64,000 nucleotides of DNA from Nitrobacter sp. Nb-311A. Lineage in GTDB: Bacteria; Pseudomonadota; Alphaproteobacteria; Rhizobiales; Xanthobacteraceae. This document shows, in pieces, positions 51,253-58,779 of this stretch (position 1 is the stretch's first letter; the number at the start of each line of letters is the position of its first letter). Both the position numbers and the translations under genes were made by a program. The stretch spans positions 84,070-148,069 of the forward strand of contig NZ_CH672420.1 of NCBI RefSeq assembly GCF_000152905.1. The letters run 5' to 3'. The notes below the pieces were generated by a model. That model saw only the letters and a program-made list of their open reading frames with translations. It ran no database searches and had not been told where the DNA came from.

Positions 51253-51894
51253 TCAAGACAAGAATGAGCTTTTGATACCTCGCTTTTTTGTTTCGCGTCG
51301 GACGCTCTCGAAGGAAATGATTTCTGAGTAGAACACGTGTTCATCCAGATTACCCCGCTCGCAGAAGCTGAGTTTTTCGTAAGGCTGCTTATGCTTCCTG
51401 TCGAAATAGCAATAGATGTGGGGGTAGGAGTAATACTGGTCTCCATCCCAATCGACAGTTTCTATGTTTTCGTAAGGCACGTAGCCCGTGAGCGTGACTT
51501 TTGTGTTCCCCCGCGCTCCTTTAGCTGGCGAATAATACACTTCTTCGTTCGCGTCATAGACCAGCTCGTAGATGCCGCAGCTCAACATAATGCCCCGTTC
51601 ATAATTTCCGATAAGGCCTATTCGAAACCACGCCGAGATTCCCTTTCCCTCCTTCGTGTCTGGATAATTGTCTATTCTCCTGAGGTCACGGATGATGACC
51701 TCAGTGCTGAGCTTCTGATGTCGTTGATTTCGCAGCCACTCAACAAAAAGCGGCTTCCACTTTGAGCGGATCGCCAGAGTTTCCTGTGGTGTCAATCTGC
51801 GTCGGCGCGCGCGCCACCAGCGCCACCCGCCAGTACAGACAGTTATAAAGATTCGGCCTAAAGCAAGGCCTTCGCTCAAAAACGGAATAGGCAT
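51253..51894 (-). CDS. Island protein of unknown function on the opposite strand
   Basis: A 213-residue protein, AT-richer than the chromosome. It has a short hydrophobic segment at residues 8-22, a basic WRWWRARRRRLTP stretch, and then an acidic, Tyr-rich part (YPHIYCYFDRKHKQPYEKLS). ATG 51894 gives the tidy N-terminus. No family was recognised. It is the only larger gene inside the island on this strand apart from 55469, so it may be cargo or a repressor-like gene. Confidence 0.6.
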   Translation of the reverse strand: MPIPFLSEGLALGRIFITVCTGGWRWWRARRRRLTPQETLAIRSKWKPLFVEWLRNQRHQKLSTEVIIRDLRRIDNYPDTKEGKGISAWFRIGLIGNYERGIMLSCGIYELVYDANEEVYYSPAKGARGNTKVTLTGYVPYENIETVDWDGDQYYSYPHIYCYFDRKHKQPYEKLSFCERGNLDEHVFYSEIISFESVRRETKKRGIKSSFLS

Positions 51895-52436
51895 GGCACA
51901 GCTCTCCATTGAGGAACTTGAGAGCCGAAAGGGAAGAACACTTTCTGCGGGCCGATTTGGCGAATGTCAATTCGTCACTCCTAATGCCGGGGCCGGTGTC
52001 CGTCAGCAGGCCGCTTGTTCATCAACACGAAATAGCCGGAAGTACCATTACCACCGCCGCCGAAGTTAAGCGCGGACGTGTAAGACGCGTTGGACGCGTT
52101 CTTTCACTGTTGTCGAAATCGACTTGAACTTACGTGTTGACACGTAAAACAGAGCAGAAGGGCAGATAGAGAGAAGAATGGACAACCGCGTCCAACAGGT
52201 CCAACACGTCGTCGTCGATGTTGGTCAGTAACCACCGCGCGCAAACGAAACCGCCCTGGAATCCAGTCCGAAAAGCACCCTAAAACGTCGAACCCATGAT
52301 AAGCAGTCACGTAGTCACATGCCAATGGTGCTTATAGAATATGCATAAGTTGACATTTTGAGATATTTCTATATATTGGGGCCACATAGGGGCCACATGA
52401 CTATCAATTGCGCCGTAAATTTGCGAGTTTCTGATC
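51895..52436. promoter_or_regulatory. Divergent non-coding region with palindromes
   Basis: About 540 bases between the gene at 51253 (minus) and the small-terminase-like gene (plus). It contains an 18-bp palindrome TTACGTGT-TG-ACACGTAA (52130-52147), GTCGAAATCGAC (52112-52123) and, at 52378-52396, two GGGGCCAC motifs eleven bases apart. The region is rich in repeats of GACGCGTT/GTCCAACA type. It may hold a replication origin, operators or an old element junction. Confidence 0.45.
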
Positions 52437-53081
52437 TTGGGTAAGAGAGGCACCCGTTGCACGGTTTGCGACCACGACCACCGTCATCAAATTGAAATCG
52501 GGCTGACGCATGGCGTCGCTGCCCGCGTTCTTGGTGAACGGTTCGGTCTATCGAAGGATGCCATTCTCCGCCACGCCCGAAACCATCTGACACCCGCCCA
52601 GCGCGCCGCCATCCTGTCAGCACAGAAGCCGGCAGCGATCGATCTGGACGCGTTGCGGACGGCTGAGAGCGAGGGCCTGATCGCTAGCCTAGTTGCCCAG
52701 CGGGCGCGTCTCCTAGTGAAGGCGGACTTCGCCGCCGAGCATGGGGACATCAAGGGCAGCGTGGCGGCAGAGAACGCCATCACCGCGAATCTGACGTTAG
52801 TCGCCAAGCTCTTGGGCCAATTAGTCCAGGTTCACGACGTCCGACATACGAATCTCTTGGTCAGCCCGGACTACCTTAAACTGCGAAGCACGCTTATTGC
52901 TGCTCTGAAGCCGTTCCCTGAGGCTGCGCGAGCCGTTGGTGCGGCTTTGCACAGGCTGGAAAGCGATGCCGCCACCGACATCACCGCGGCTGCAGGCAAG
53001 GGCAGGGCGCGTGCGGAGCCTGTCTTGATAGACCACCAGTCAGCCGCGCCAGTCACCGTGCTGCCACCGCCGCCATGTTGA
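52437..53081 (+). CDS. Small-terminase-like DNA-binding protein
   Basis: A 214-residue protein starting at TTG 52437. Residues 7-16 hold a Cys pair (RCTVCDHDHRHQ), followed by a helix-turn-helix (VLGERFGLSKDAILRHARNH) and a long helical part (about 70-140). Small terminase subunits have this plan and the next gene encodes the terminase ATPase, so it is probably TerS. Its stop overlaps that gene by seven bases. The identification rests mainly on position. Confidence 0.6.
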   Translation: MGKRGTRCTVCDHDHRHQIEIGLTHGVAARVLGERFGLSKDAILRHARNHLTPAQRAAILSAQKPAAIDLDALRTAESEGLIASLVAQRARLLVKADFAAEHGDIKGSVAAENAITANLTLVAKLLGQLVQVHDVRHTNLLVSPDYLKLRSTLIAALKPFPEAARAVGAALHRLESDAATDITAAAGKGRARAEPVLIDHQSAAPVTVLPPPPC

Positions 53082-53827
53082 TCGCTCATGACTTCGCCCG
53101 CGCCGTCGACCCGGTACTCATGGCGACCGATTGTGGAATTACACCGGATCCCTGGCAGGCCGAGCTATTGCGGCTCAATCCTAAGCGAGCATTGCTGCTG
53201 TGCTCGCGCCAGTCCGGCAAGACTACCGTCACGGCGCTGATGGCTCTACATCGCGCGATCTACGAGACCGGCGCCCTGGTGGTCATCGTCAGTCCCAGCA
53301 ATCGACAATCGGGCGAGATGCTCCGGCAGATAAAGAAGCTGCACGGCAGCTTAAAAGGTGCCCCGGAATTAGTTGGCGACGCTGTACTCAAGGTCGAACT
53401 GGCCAATGGTTCGCGCATCATTGCGTTGCCTGGGACGGAAAAGACGATCCGCGGCATCGCAGGCGTGTCTCTGGTCATTATCGATGAGGCGTCGCGCGTG
53501 GACGATGAGTTGCTTGCCGCAGTGCGGCCCATGCTTGCCACTCGCGCCGACGGTAGCCTGATCGCATTGACCACACCTGCGGGCAAACGTGGCTTCTTTT
53601 ACGAGGCATGGCATAGCGATGATCAGACCTGGCACCGCGTGCGCGTAGCTGCGAGCGATTGCCCACGTATCTCGAAAGAGTTCTTGGCCGACGAACTCAG
53701 GAGCCTTGGTCCGGCCCGCTATAGCGAGGAGTACGAACTTGCTTTCGTCGATGACGCCGCGAGTGCCTTTCCGACGGCCGTTATTGAACGAGCATTTACA
53801 ACCGAGGTCGAACCGTTATGGGCGTGA
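53075..53827 (+). CDS. Terminase large subunit, ATPase domain
   Basis: A 250-residue packaging-motor ATPase: Walker A in LLCSRQSGKTTVTALMAL (about 45-55), Walker B in SLVIIDEASRVDDE (about 130-140), and a coupling motif region near LIALTTPAGKRGFFYEAW. It ends EVEPLWA where full-length proteins continue into the nuclease domain. The nuclease is in the next gene, which starts ten bases before this stop in the -1 frame. Both parts keep their key residues. Confidence 0.85.
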   Translation: MLIAHDFARAVDPVLMATDCGITPDPWQAELLRLNPKRALLLCSRQSGKTTVTALMALHRAIYETGALVVIVSPSNRQSGEMLRQIKKLHGSLKGAPELVGDAVLKVELANGSRIIALPGTEKTIRGIAGVSLVIIDEASRVDDELLAAVRPMLATRADGSLIALTTPAGKRGFFYEAWHSDDQTWHRVRVAASDCPRISKEFLADELRSLGPARYSEEYELAFVDDAASAFPTAVIERAFTTEVEPLWA

Positions 53828-54477
53828 CGGAAGGATACCAAGAATTTGTCACCGATAAGTGGGCGCTTGCGGCGGACCTTGGTCAGAGTAACGACCCGAC
53901 CGCAATATGCGTCATGCAACACCGTGTCATTGAGCGTGGCCATTGGCGCGAAGGACTTACAAAGGTCAGCGAGCACTTCGATGTTCGCCATCTACAGCGC
54001 TTGCCGCTCGGCTTGAGCTATGTGGATCAGGTCGCAGAGGTTCGCCGGCTTCTCGCCAGACCGCCGCTTAAGGATGGCTGCAAGTTTACGATCGATTCCA
54101 CGGGTGTGGGCCGGGCGGTTGGCGACCTCTTTAATGATGCTGGAATGAATCCAACGCAGGTGACGATCACGGCCGGTAATGAGCAGACTAGAGTTGATCA
54201 CTATCGTTGGCATGTGCCGAAATCTATTCTAATTTCAACGCTGGATGCTCGGCTGCACCTCGGCGAATTGCGTTTCGCCGCAGCACTGAGCGAAGCTGGT
54301 GCGATGGCAGAAGAGCTGAAGGATTTCCGTCGAAAGGTGACCGCAGCCGGACGCAGCACCTGGGAAGCAAGGGTCGGAAGTCACGACGATCTCGTGCTTT
54401 CGTGCGCCCTGGCTCTGTGGTCATTCGTCGGCTTGCCGAACCCTGCGATAGTGACTGTCCCAACCGACTGGTATTAA
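53818..54477 (+). CDS. Terminase large subunit, nuclease domain
   Basis: A 219-residue RNase-H-fold nuclease of the terminase type: first acidic strand WALAADLGQSNDPTAICV, second Asp in FTIDSTGVGRAV, and third acidic site in VGSHDDLVLSCALALWSF. It starts with ATG 53818 inside the end of the ATPase gene. In most phages this is one protein with the ATPase. Here either a split gene or a frameshift produced two products. Confidence 0.8.
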   Translation: MGVTEGYQEFVTDKWALAADLGQSNDPTAICVMQHRVIERGHWREGLTKVSEHFDVRHLQRLPLGLSYVDQVAEVRRLLARPPLKDGCKFTIDSTGVGRAVGDLFNDAGMNPTQVTITAGNEQTRVDHYRWHVPKSILISTLDARLHLGELRFAAALSEAGAMAEELKDFRRKVTAAGRSTWEARVGSHDDLVLSCALALWSFVGLPNPAIVTVPTDWY

Positions 54478-54679
54478 TGACGTTCAAGGACTTCGCTCGC
54501 GTTCGGTTGACAAACTGCCGAAACGTAGTAGATTTTTTCAATGAAAACAAAGATTTAACGTTTATTCTTCGTTGACGTAGTGCGACCGCCGTGTATGATG
54601 CGGGTGCTTCAGACGAAGCGGGCCGCCAAGGTGCAGCAACACCGAAGCAGCCCTAACCCGAACCAGATGGAGAAGCATC

Positions 54680-54838
54680 ATGGCCCAGGCTATCAACCAC
54701 TCTACTCCCAAGAACATCGACATGAATACCGTTGTGATCCACGTCATGGCGCTCACGGTCGGTGTGTTGCTCGATGACAAAGAGGAAGTCCGCGCCGCTG
54801 AGGAAGCACTGGCTAACGAATGCGGCTTCGCGGTTTGA
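54680..54838 (+). CDS. Small island protein
   Basis: ATG 54680 opens a 52-codon frame (MAQAINHSTPKNIDMNTVVI, ending EEALANECGFAV). ATGGAGAAGC just before it could serve for ribosome binding. It is followed after eleven bases by another small gene. Not recognised. Confidence 0.45.
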   Translation: MAQAINHSTPKNIDMNTVVIHVMALTVGVLLDDKEEVRAAEEALANECGFAV

Positions 54839-54849
54839 GGGAGGCGAGC

Positions 54850-55107
54850 ATGGATATCGAGAACATCTTTGCCGCCGAGGTCTTCAACGCTCGCCGCACG
54901 GCTGCCGAAGCAGGGAGTACTCAGACCGTGACCGACCTCGTCAGTATGGCCCTTTCGGATTTGTGTGCTTTCTACACCGCCGGCCACATCAGCCAAGAAC
55001 GATTCGACGCAATCGCGAGCAAGTATGTCCGATACGATGCCGATGACGAGCCATGGCCGCGCGATGACGTCGATTGGATGAGTGTGGTGCGGGCCGCGGT
55101 GATTTGA
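54850..55107 (+). CDS. Small acidic island protein
   Basis: An 85-residue acidic protein starting at ATG 54850 after GAGGGAGGCGAGC, a strong ribosome binding site. It reads MDIENIFAAEVFNARRTAAE, then a helix and an Asp-rich end (YDADDEPWPRDDVDWMSVVR). No family was recognised. It sits after the terminase genes. Confidence 0.55.
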   Translation: MDIENIFAAEVFNARRTAAEAGSTQTVTDLVSMALSDLCAFYTAGHISQERFDAIASKYVRYDADDEPWPRDDVDWMSVVRAAVI

Positions 55108-55340
55108 ACTCCCCTTTACCGCACTGGCTAATTTCCACAAGTGCCGGTGAAGGGTCAAAACCACACATTCATACGGCTAATTGATACAGCGCAGAGGCGG
55201 TTCCAGAACGGTTTATTAACGGCGCCTCTCGCTACTTTTGATAGACTGGATTCGTTCTCTAAGAACGAAATACATTCAAAACCAGAACACGCTAAAGGAG
55301 TCCTCTCCACCACTCGTCTAGCGGCCCCGCTTAAGCCAGC

Positions 55341-55380
55341 CAAAACAAAACCCCACCAACTACCGAAGTAACTGGTGGGG
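55341..55380 (-). terminator. Intrinsic terminator with TTCG tetraloop
   Basis: Read on the minus strand: CCCCACCA-GTTAC, TTCG loop, GTAGT-TGGTGGGG, followed by TTTTGTTTT. The stem is continuous with two wobble pairs and the TTCG loop is an especially stable type. It ends transcription of the small gene at 55469-55666. The surrounding region 55108-55468 shows no convincing gene on the plus strand. Confidence 0.8.
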
Positions 55381-55468
55381 CTTGAGATGATATTTTGAGG
55401 ATTTCTCCTCATTGTATCATTCAATTTGCTAACCCGCGCGTTGCAAAGTCGTTCCAGCAACTTTTTAA

Positions 55469-55666
55469 TTATTTCGGCGGCTGCAATTCGGGCGATCTCG
55501 ACCATGCATCGTAGCGGGCTGCGGTCGCCGCCTGCTCTATTTTTTTCAGTAAGGCATCACGTGCGGGGCCAGGTCCTAGTTTGTCCGCTTGCTCGCGTGT
55601 CTTCTCAGCCCAAGCTGAAAGACGATCCTGGAGGGTTAGTTGCTTTGACCTACGACGTTCAGCCAT
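55469..55666 (-). CDS. Small conserved rhizobial protein
   Basis: A 65-residue basic, helical protein: MAERRRSKQLTLQDRLSAWA, then KLGPGPARDALLKKIEQAAT and a conserved end WSRSPELQPPK. I recall many small Bradyrhizobiaceae proteins with the same P-G-P-RDALL and SPxLQPPK ends, usually in several copies, with no known role. ATG 55666 fits that pattern. A strong terminator follows. Confidence 0.75.
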   Translation of the reverse strand: MAERRRSKQLTLQDRLSAWAEKTREQADKLGPGPARDALLKKIEQAATAARYDAWSRSPELQPPK

Positions 55667-56084
55667 TGCCGCATTCTCACTTTTGAAAACGGTAGAAATT
55701 CTAACGCCGAACAACCTTCCCGTGCGAGTCATTTCTTTGGGCGCGACTGATCCGGAATGCCTTGGAGCGTCTCGCCAACTTCCGCTTCCCCACCATGGCC
55801 TTCTTGCCGTTCGTGTTGCCGATCGGGGGATGCAACGTAATAAGTCACGTCAGCTATCGTGGTTATCCTTAGCTTGCAGCGCGTAAAACCACGCGAGATC
55901 GACGCGTATACGTCCGATAATGGTCATCGGGGCTGCCTTGAGTGCGGCTCGTATATCACCGCCGCGCGCTCGATTGCTTGCGCTACCGCAACTTCCAGAC
56001 TGCCGCTTTCGTCCCGCTGTGGACCGGCTTGCATGTCGCTATTCCGTCTTGACCCGGCGTTGGACATGTTCCTATTTTGTTCTT
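55667..56084. other. Intergenic region without a supported gene
   Basis: About 420 bases between the small minus-strand gene and the gene at 56085. Open frames run through it but continue upstream of the conserved N-terminus without domain support. It may be decayed DNA with promoters for both genes. Confidence 0.35.
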
Positions 56085-56654
56085 ATGGAGTCAAGCAGTC
56101 CGAAGCGACGTTTTCCGCCACCGTGGCAGGTCCACTGGGACGGCGCGGGACCATTCGTCGTCAGTGACGCCAAGGGCGTGCCGTTGGCCTATGTCCCCTG
56201 CCGCGACGATCTTCAAGGCATCGGTTTCGCCCACAACCACCTGACGTCGGATGAGGCCAGGCGCATCGCTAATGGCATCGCGCGGCTGCCCGAGTTCATG
56301 ATGCAGCGGAAAAACTTTCACCCGCGAGGTGCCGGCAATTTCCGATGGAAAAAGTCGCGGCCGTACCATGTGGCTCTGGCGGATTTGTACATCAGGGAGC
56401 ATTGGGGATTTATCGACGCCGTCTGTAGGCTCAACAGCATCCCATTTGACGGCACTGGCGAGAGCATCGAGCGAGACGGGATGTGGCGCGTATATGAGTT
56501 CGCGGTGCAGCTAGACGCGATTCAGTTTTGGGACCGATTCGAGGGGCGATGGCTCCGCGGAGAGGAGTTCATTTATCCGGTCCGGCCGAAAGGCTTGCCG
56601 CAGCTCCGCGAGCCGGTGGACATGAATCGGTTTGGGCGACGGCCGGAGCGATGA
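56085..56654 (+). CDS. Rhizobial small-domain protein with C-terminal extension
   Basis: A 189-residue protein. The first 70 residues (RRFPPPWQVHWDGAGPFVVS, SDEARRIANGIARLPEFM) match a short domain that is very common in Bradyrhizobiaceae as a free-standing protein. The last 110 residues (HPRGAGNFRWKKSRPYHVAL, FEGRWLRGEEFIYP) are Trp/Arg/Tyr-rich and not recognised. So it seems to be a fusion. Function unknown; ATG 56085 starts directly before the conserved domain. Confidence 0.65.
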   Translation: MESSSPKRRFPPPWQVHWDGAGPFVVSDAKGVPLAYVPCRDDLQGIGFAHNHLTSDEARRIANGIARLPEFMMQRKNFHPRGAGNFRWKKSRPYHVALADLYIREHWGFIDAVCRLNSIPFDGTGESIERDGMWRVYEFAVQLDAIQFWDRFEGRWLRGEEFIYPVRPKGLPQLREPVDMNRFGRRPER

Positions 56655-56755
56655 TCTAAGATCACAGGGCGTAGCCCACGTCATTGGTGGTGCAAGGCGA
56701 AGATGCGTAAACTTCTCTTTGCAATCGTTATCGTCTTAGCTTGGGAGGGCAATCA

Positions 56756-57559
56756 GTGGCAGACGTCGTCGGGCTCACGGCAAACGTGCTTAAACGCGTA
56801 GTGCGTGTAGTCGTTGGAGCTTCATCGGGGACGGCATTCACAATTGACGTTGACGACCGCCACTATCTCATAACAGCAAAGCATGTAATTGCGGCGCTTA
56901 AGGAGGACACTGCGTCGATCCAGGTTTGTGGGGACGGAGGGCAATGCAAAGACTCGCTCGTAACGATTTTGCGTTGTCCCGATCCAATTGACATTGCGGT
57001 ACTTGTACCGCGCGAACTGCTAACCGTTACATTTAGTCTGCCAGCAGATTCGTCCACTATGGTTTTGGGTCAAGATGTTTACTTTGTGGGATACCCATAT
57101 GCCGACCCAGCGCTCAACACGATTACCCCAGCACTAGAGAATATCGGCTTCGTCCGAAAAGCGGTGTGGTCGGCGCAGCAACGTCAAAGCAACGCAACGA
57201 CCATGTATTTTGACGGCCGAAATAATGTGGGATTCTCGGGTTCGCCCATTGTATTTCTAAAGCAGGGAAAACCTGGTTACGACTTTAATGTCGCAGGCGT
57301 AGTGTCGGGATTTCGGTCTGACTTCACTGAAACATTCACCACGAAGCCCGTCGTTGAAAGTGAAGTAACCGACGAAGATAGAGCAGCCAATCGTATTCTA
57401 AGGATAACTGACGGTACTCTCGTTAGAAAAATCCCAACAGGCCAATTCGTGGAGGGAAATACGGGAATCGTGATCGGCTACGATATAGGACATGCCGTCA
57501 CGCTTATACGTAATGGGAATACCAAAGGCCCTCGAATCAAAAATGAGTCTATGAATTGA
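56756..57559 (+). CDS. Trypsin-like serine protease
   Basis: A 267-residue S1-type peptidase with the triad visible: His43 in YLITAKHVIA, Asp79 in CPDPIDIAVL and Ser161 in VGFSGSPIV. GTG 56756 follows GGAGGGCAATCA; a TTG 15 bases upstream is possible. Upstream in another frame, ATG 56703 opens a signal-peptide-like MRKLLFAIVIVLAW, suggesting a former or frame-shifted export signal. It overlaps the secreted nuclease gene by four bases. Confidence 0.8.
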   Translation: MADVVGLTANVLKRVVRVVVGASSGTAFTIDVDDRHYLITAKHVIAALKEDTASIQVCGDGGQCKDSLVTILRCPDPIDIAVLVPRELLTVTFSLPADSSTMVLGQDVYFVGYPYADPALNTITPALENIGFVRKAVWSAQQRQSNATTMYFDGRNNVGFSGSPIVFLKQGKPGYDFNVAGVVSGFRSDFTETFTTKPVVESEVTDEDRAANRILRITDGTLVRKIPTGQFVEGNTGIVIGYDIGHAVTLIRNGNTKGPRIKNESMN

Positions 57560-58083
57560 CACGAAAATCAATCGGCTCTTTGATCGTTCCTTTTCTAATC
57601 CTCTTTTCGTTGCCTGCAATCGCGGAAGTAATCTCTGGACAGGCAAGCGTCATCGACGGCGATACGCTCGAAATCCGCGGGCAGCGTATCCGCCTATCGG
57701 GCATAGACGCACCCGAGTCCGATCAGCTTTGTCGTGGTGACGATAGCCTGCAATATCGATGCGGGGCCAAAGCAGCCAACGAACTTGACGACCATATAGC
57801 GGGCAGGCCGGTAAGCTGCGAAGGCGTTGGCAACGATCAATACAGGCGGATTGTGGCTGTTTGTACGATTGAGGGCGAAGACGTTGCGATGTGGCTTGTG
57901 GGCAATGGCTTCGCGTTCGATTGGCCGAGATACTCAAAAGGCAAGTACACGGCCGCGCAGAAGGAAGCGGAGCGGGGCGTGTGGGCCGGTAGCTTCGTCG
58001 TGCCCTGGGCCTATCGAGCCTGCATTTATAACGGCGGCGGACGGCCTAGCCGCTGTTCGGACGGTTTGAAGGTCGCGCAATGA
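57556..58083 (+). CDS. Exported staphylococcal-nuclease-like (thermonuclease) protein
   Basis: A 175-residue SNase-fold protein with a signal peptide (residues 1-23, IVPFLILFSLPAIAE). Catalytic residues seem intact: IRLSGIDAPESDQ (Arg and Glu) and NDQYRRIVAVC (Arg). It should hydrolyse DNA or RNA in the envelope or outside the cell. The start is TTG 57556, overlapping the protease stop (TTGA), and its own stop overlaps the HEPN-like gene (ATGA), so the three genes form one translationally coupled operon. Confidence 0.85.
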   Translation: MTRKSIGSLIVPFLILFSLPAIAEVISGQASVIDGDTLEIRGQRIRLSGIDAPESDQLCRGDDSLQYRCGAKAANELDDHIAGRPVSCEGVGNDQYRRIVAVCTIEGEDVAMWLVGNGFAFDWPRYSKGKYTAAQKEAERGVWAGSFVVPWAYRACIYNGGGRPSRCSDGLKVAQ

Positions 58084-58619
58084 AAAGCGACATAAGATCG
58101 CACATCAATGAACTGCTAGGCGATGGCAAATATCAGAAGTTCGTCCAGGCGATGCTCGCAGAGGACGACCTTGGGCTCGTCATCCGTGCACATTTGCATA
58201 TCGAACATAGGCTGTGGGTCTTTGTCGAATCGACTGCCCCGGTTCCCAGCGCTGTGAAGCGCAGTGGTTATGCGCAAGCCGTACGAACGGCATTAACTCT
58301 TGGTCTTGACGATGACTTTGAAACATCGTTGGCCGCCCTGGGCAAACTGAGAAATAAGTTTGCGCACGAAATCGAGATGACTTTGAGCCCTGCCGCTGTT
58401 GATTCGTTTGCTGGGGCCTTAGGTCCGCGCGCGAAACGGGCGGTGCAGTACACTTATTCGACCTTGAGGGGGAAATTCCCCGGAAAGCCTGAGAGCATAC
58501 GCGACCTCAATCCGAAAGATCGAATGGGCGTGTATTTGATCACGATCCATCAGGCGCTCGTATACGAGACTGCGACAATGCGAGAGCGCAGGGCACACGG
58601 AGCGCGGTACCCCGTCTGA
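58080..58619 (+). CDS. HEPN-like protein
   Basis: A 179-residue helical protein whose central segment LGKLRNKFAHEIEMTL carries an RNxxxH (R-N-K-F-A-H) motif typical of HEPN RNases and of related MltR/DUF4145 helical proteins. The preceding LHIEHRLWVFVE also fits that fold. HEPN proteins often act as RNases in defence and toxin systems, but MltR-like members are regulators, so catalytic activity is open. It is coupled to the nuclease gene and is the last gene before the attachment site. Confidence 0.6.
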   Translation: MKSDIRSHINELLGDGKYQKFVQAMLAEDDLGLVIRAHLHIEHRLWVFVESTAPVPSAVKRSGYAQAVRTALTLGLDDDFETSLAALGKLRNKFAHEIEMTLSPAAVDSFAGALGPRAKRAVQYTYSTLRGKFPGKPESIRDLNPKDRMGVYLITIHQALVYETATMRERRAHGARYPV

Positions 58620-58654
58620 CAGACTCATCTTTGTAGATGCGGGTGCGTCGCGAT

Positions 58655-58674
58655 GTGGCCCTCCAAGTGGCCCC
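58655..58674. promoter_or_regulatory. GTGGCCC motifs near the right end
   Basis: GTGGCCC (58655-58661) and GTGGCCCC (58667-58674) lie 60-80 bases from the right attachment site. Read on the minus strand the second is embedded in TTCATTGGGGCCAC, identical to 14 bases at the left end (44047-44060), so the two ends carry inverted copies. They may be integrase arm sites. Confidence 0.5.
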
Positions 58675-58733
58675 AATGAAAAAAGCGTCATCTGGCGCTT
58701 TCTACAATTTCTTAAATTCTCTTTTATTATCAG

Positions 58734-58779
58734 TGGTGAGCGCGGAGGGACTCGAACCCTCGACCCCATGATTAAAAGT
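58734..58779. repeat. Right attachment-site repeat
   Basis: The copy of the 46-bp direct repeat that is part of the intact tRNA-Lys gene. It spans the anticodon loop to the CCA end. Crossover with the left copy (43892-43937) would release a 14,842-bp circle and leave an intact tRNA. Confidence 0.9.

Larger units (their letters stand above)
43892..58779. mobile_element. Integrated phage-satellite-like island in tRNA-Lys
   Basis: The element is bounded by 46-bp direct repeats that equal the 3' part of tRNA-Lys (43892-43937 and 58734-58779), a unit length of 14,842 bp. Inside the left end is a tyrosine integrase; further genes are an AlpA-like regulator, cold-shock-domain protein, tail-fibre-like protein, primase/helicase, terminase genes and a protease-nuclease-HEPN trio. 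No capsid, portal, tail tube or lysis gene was recognised. This matches a phage satellite or a strongly reduced prophage. The flanks (globin; beta-glucan genes) are chromosomal. Confidence 0.85.

Noticed and set aside
53800-53830. Programmed -1 frameshift joining the two terminase genes
   Set aside because: No X-XXY-YYZ slippery heptamer or strong downstream stem is evident; an ATG start within the overlap explains expression more simply.
55141-55371. 76-codon plus-strand frame
   Set aside because: It runs through the minus-strand terminator stem, has a GTG start without ribosome binding site, and shows no motif.
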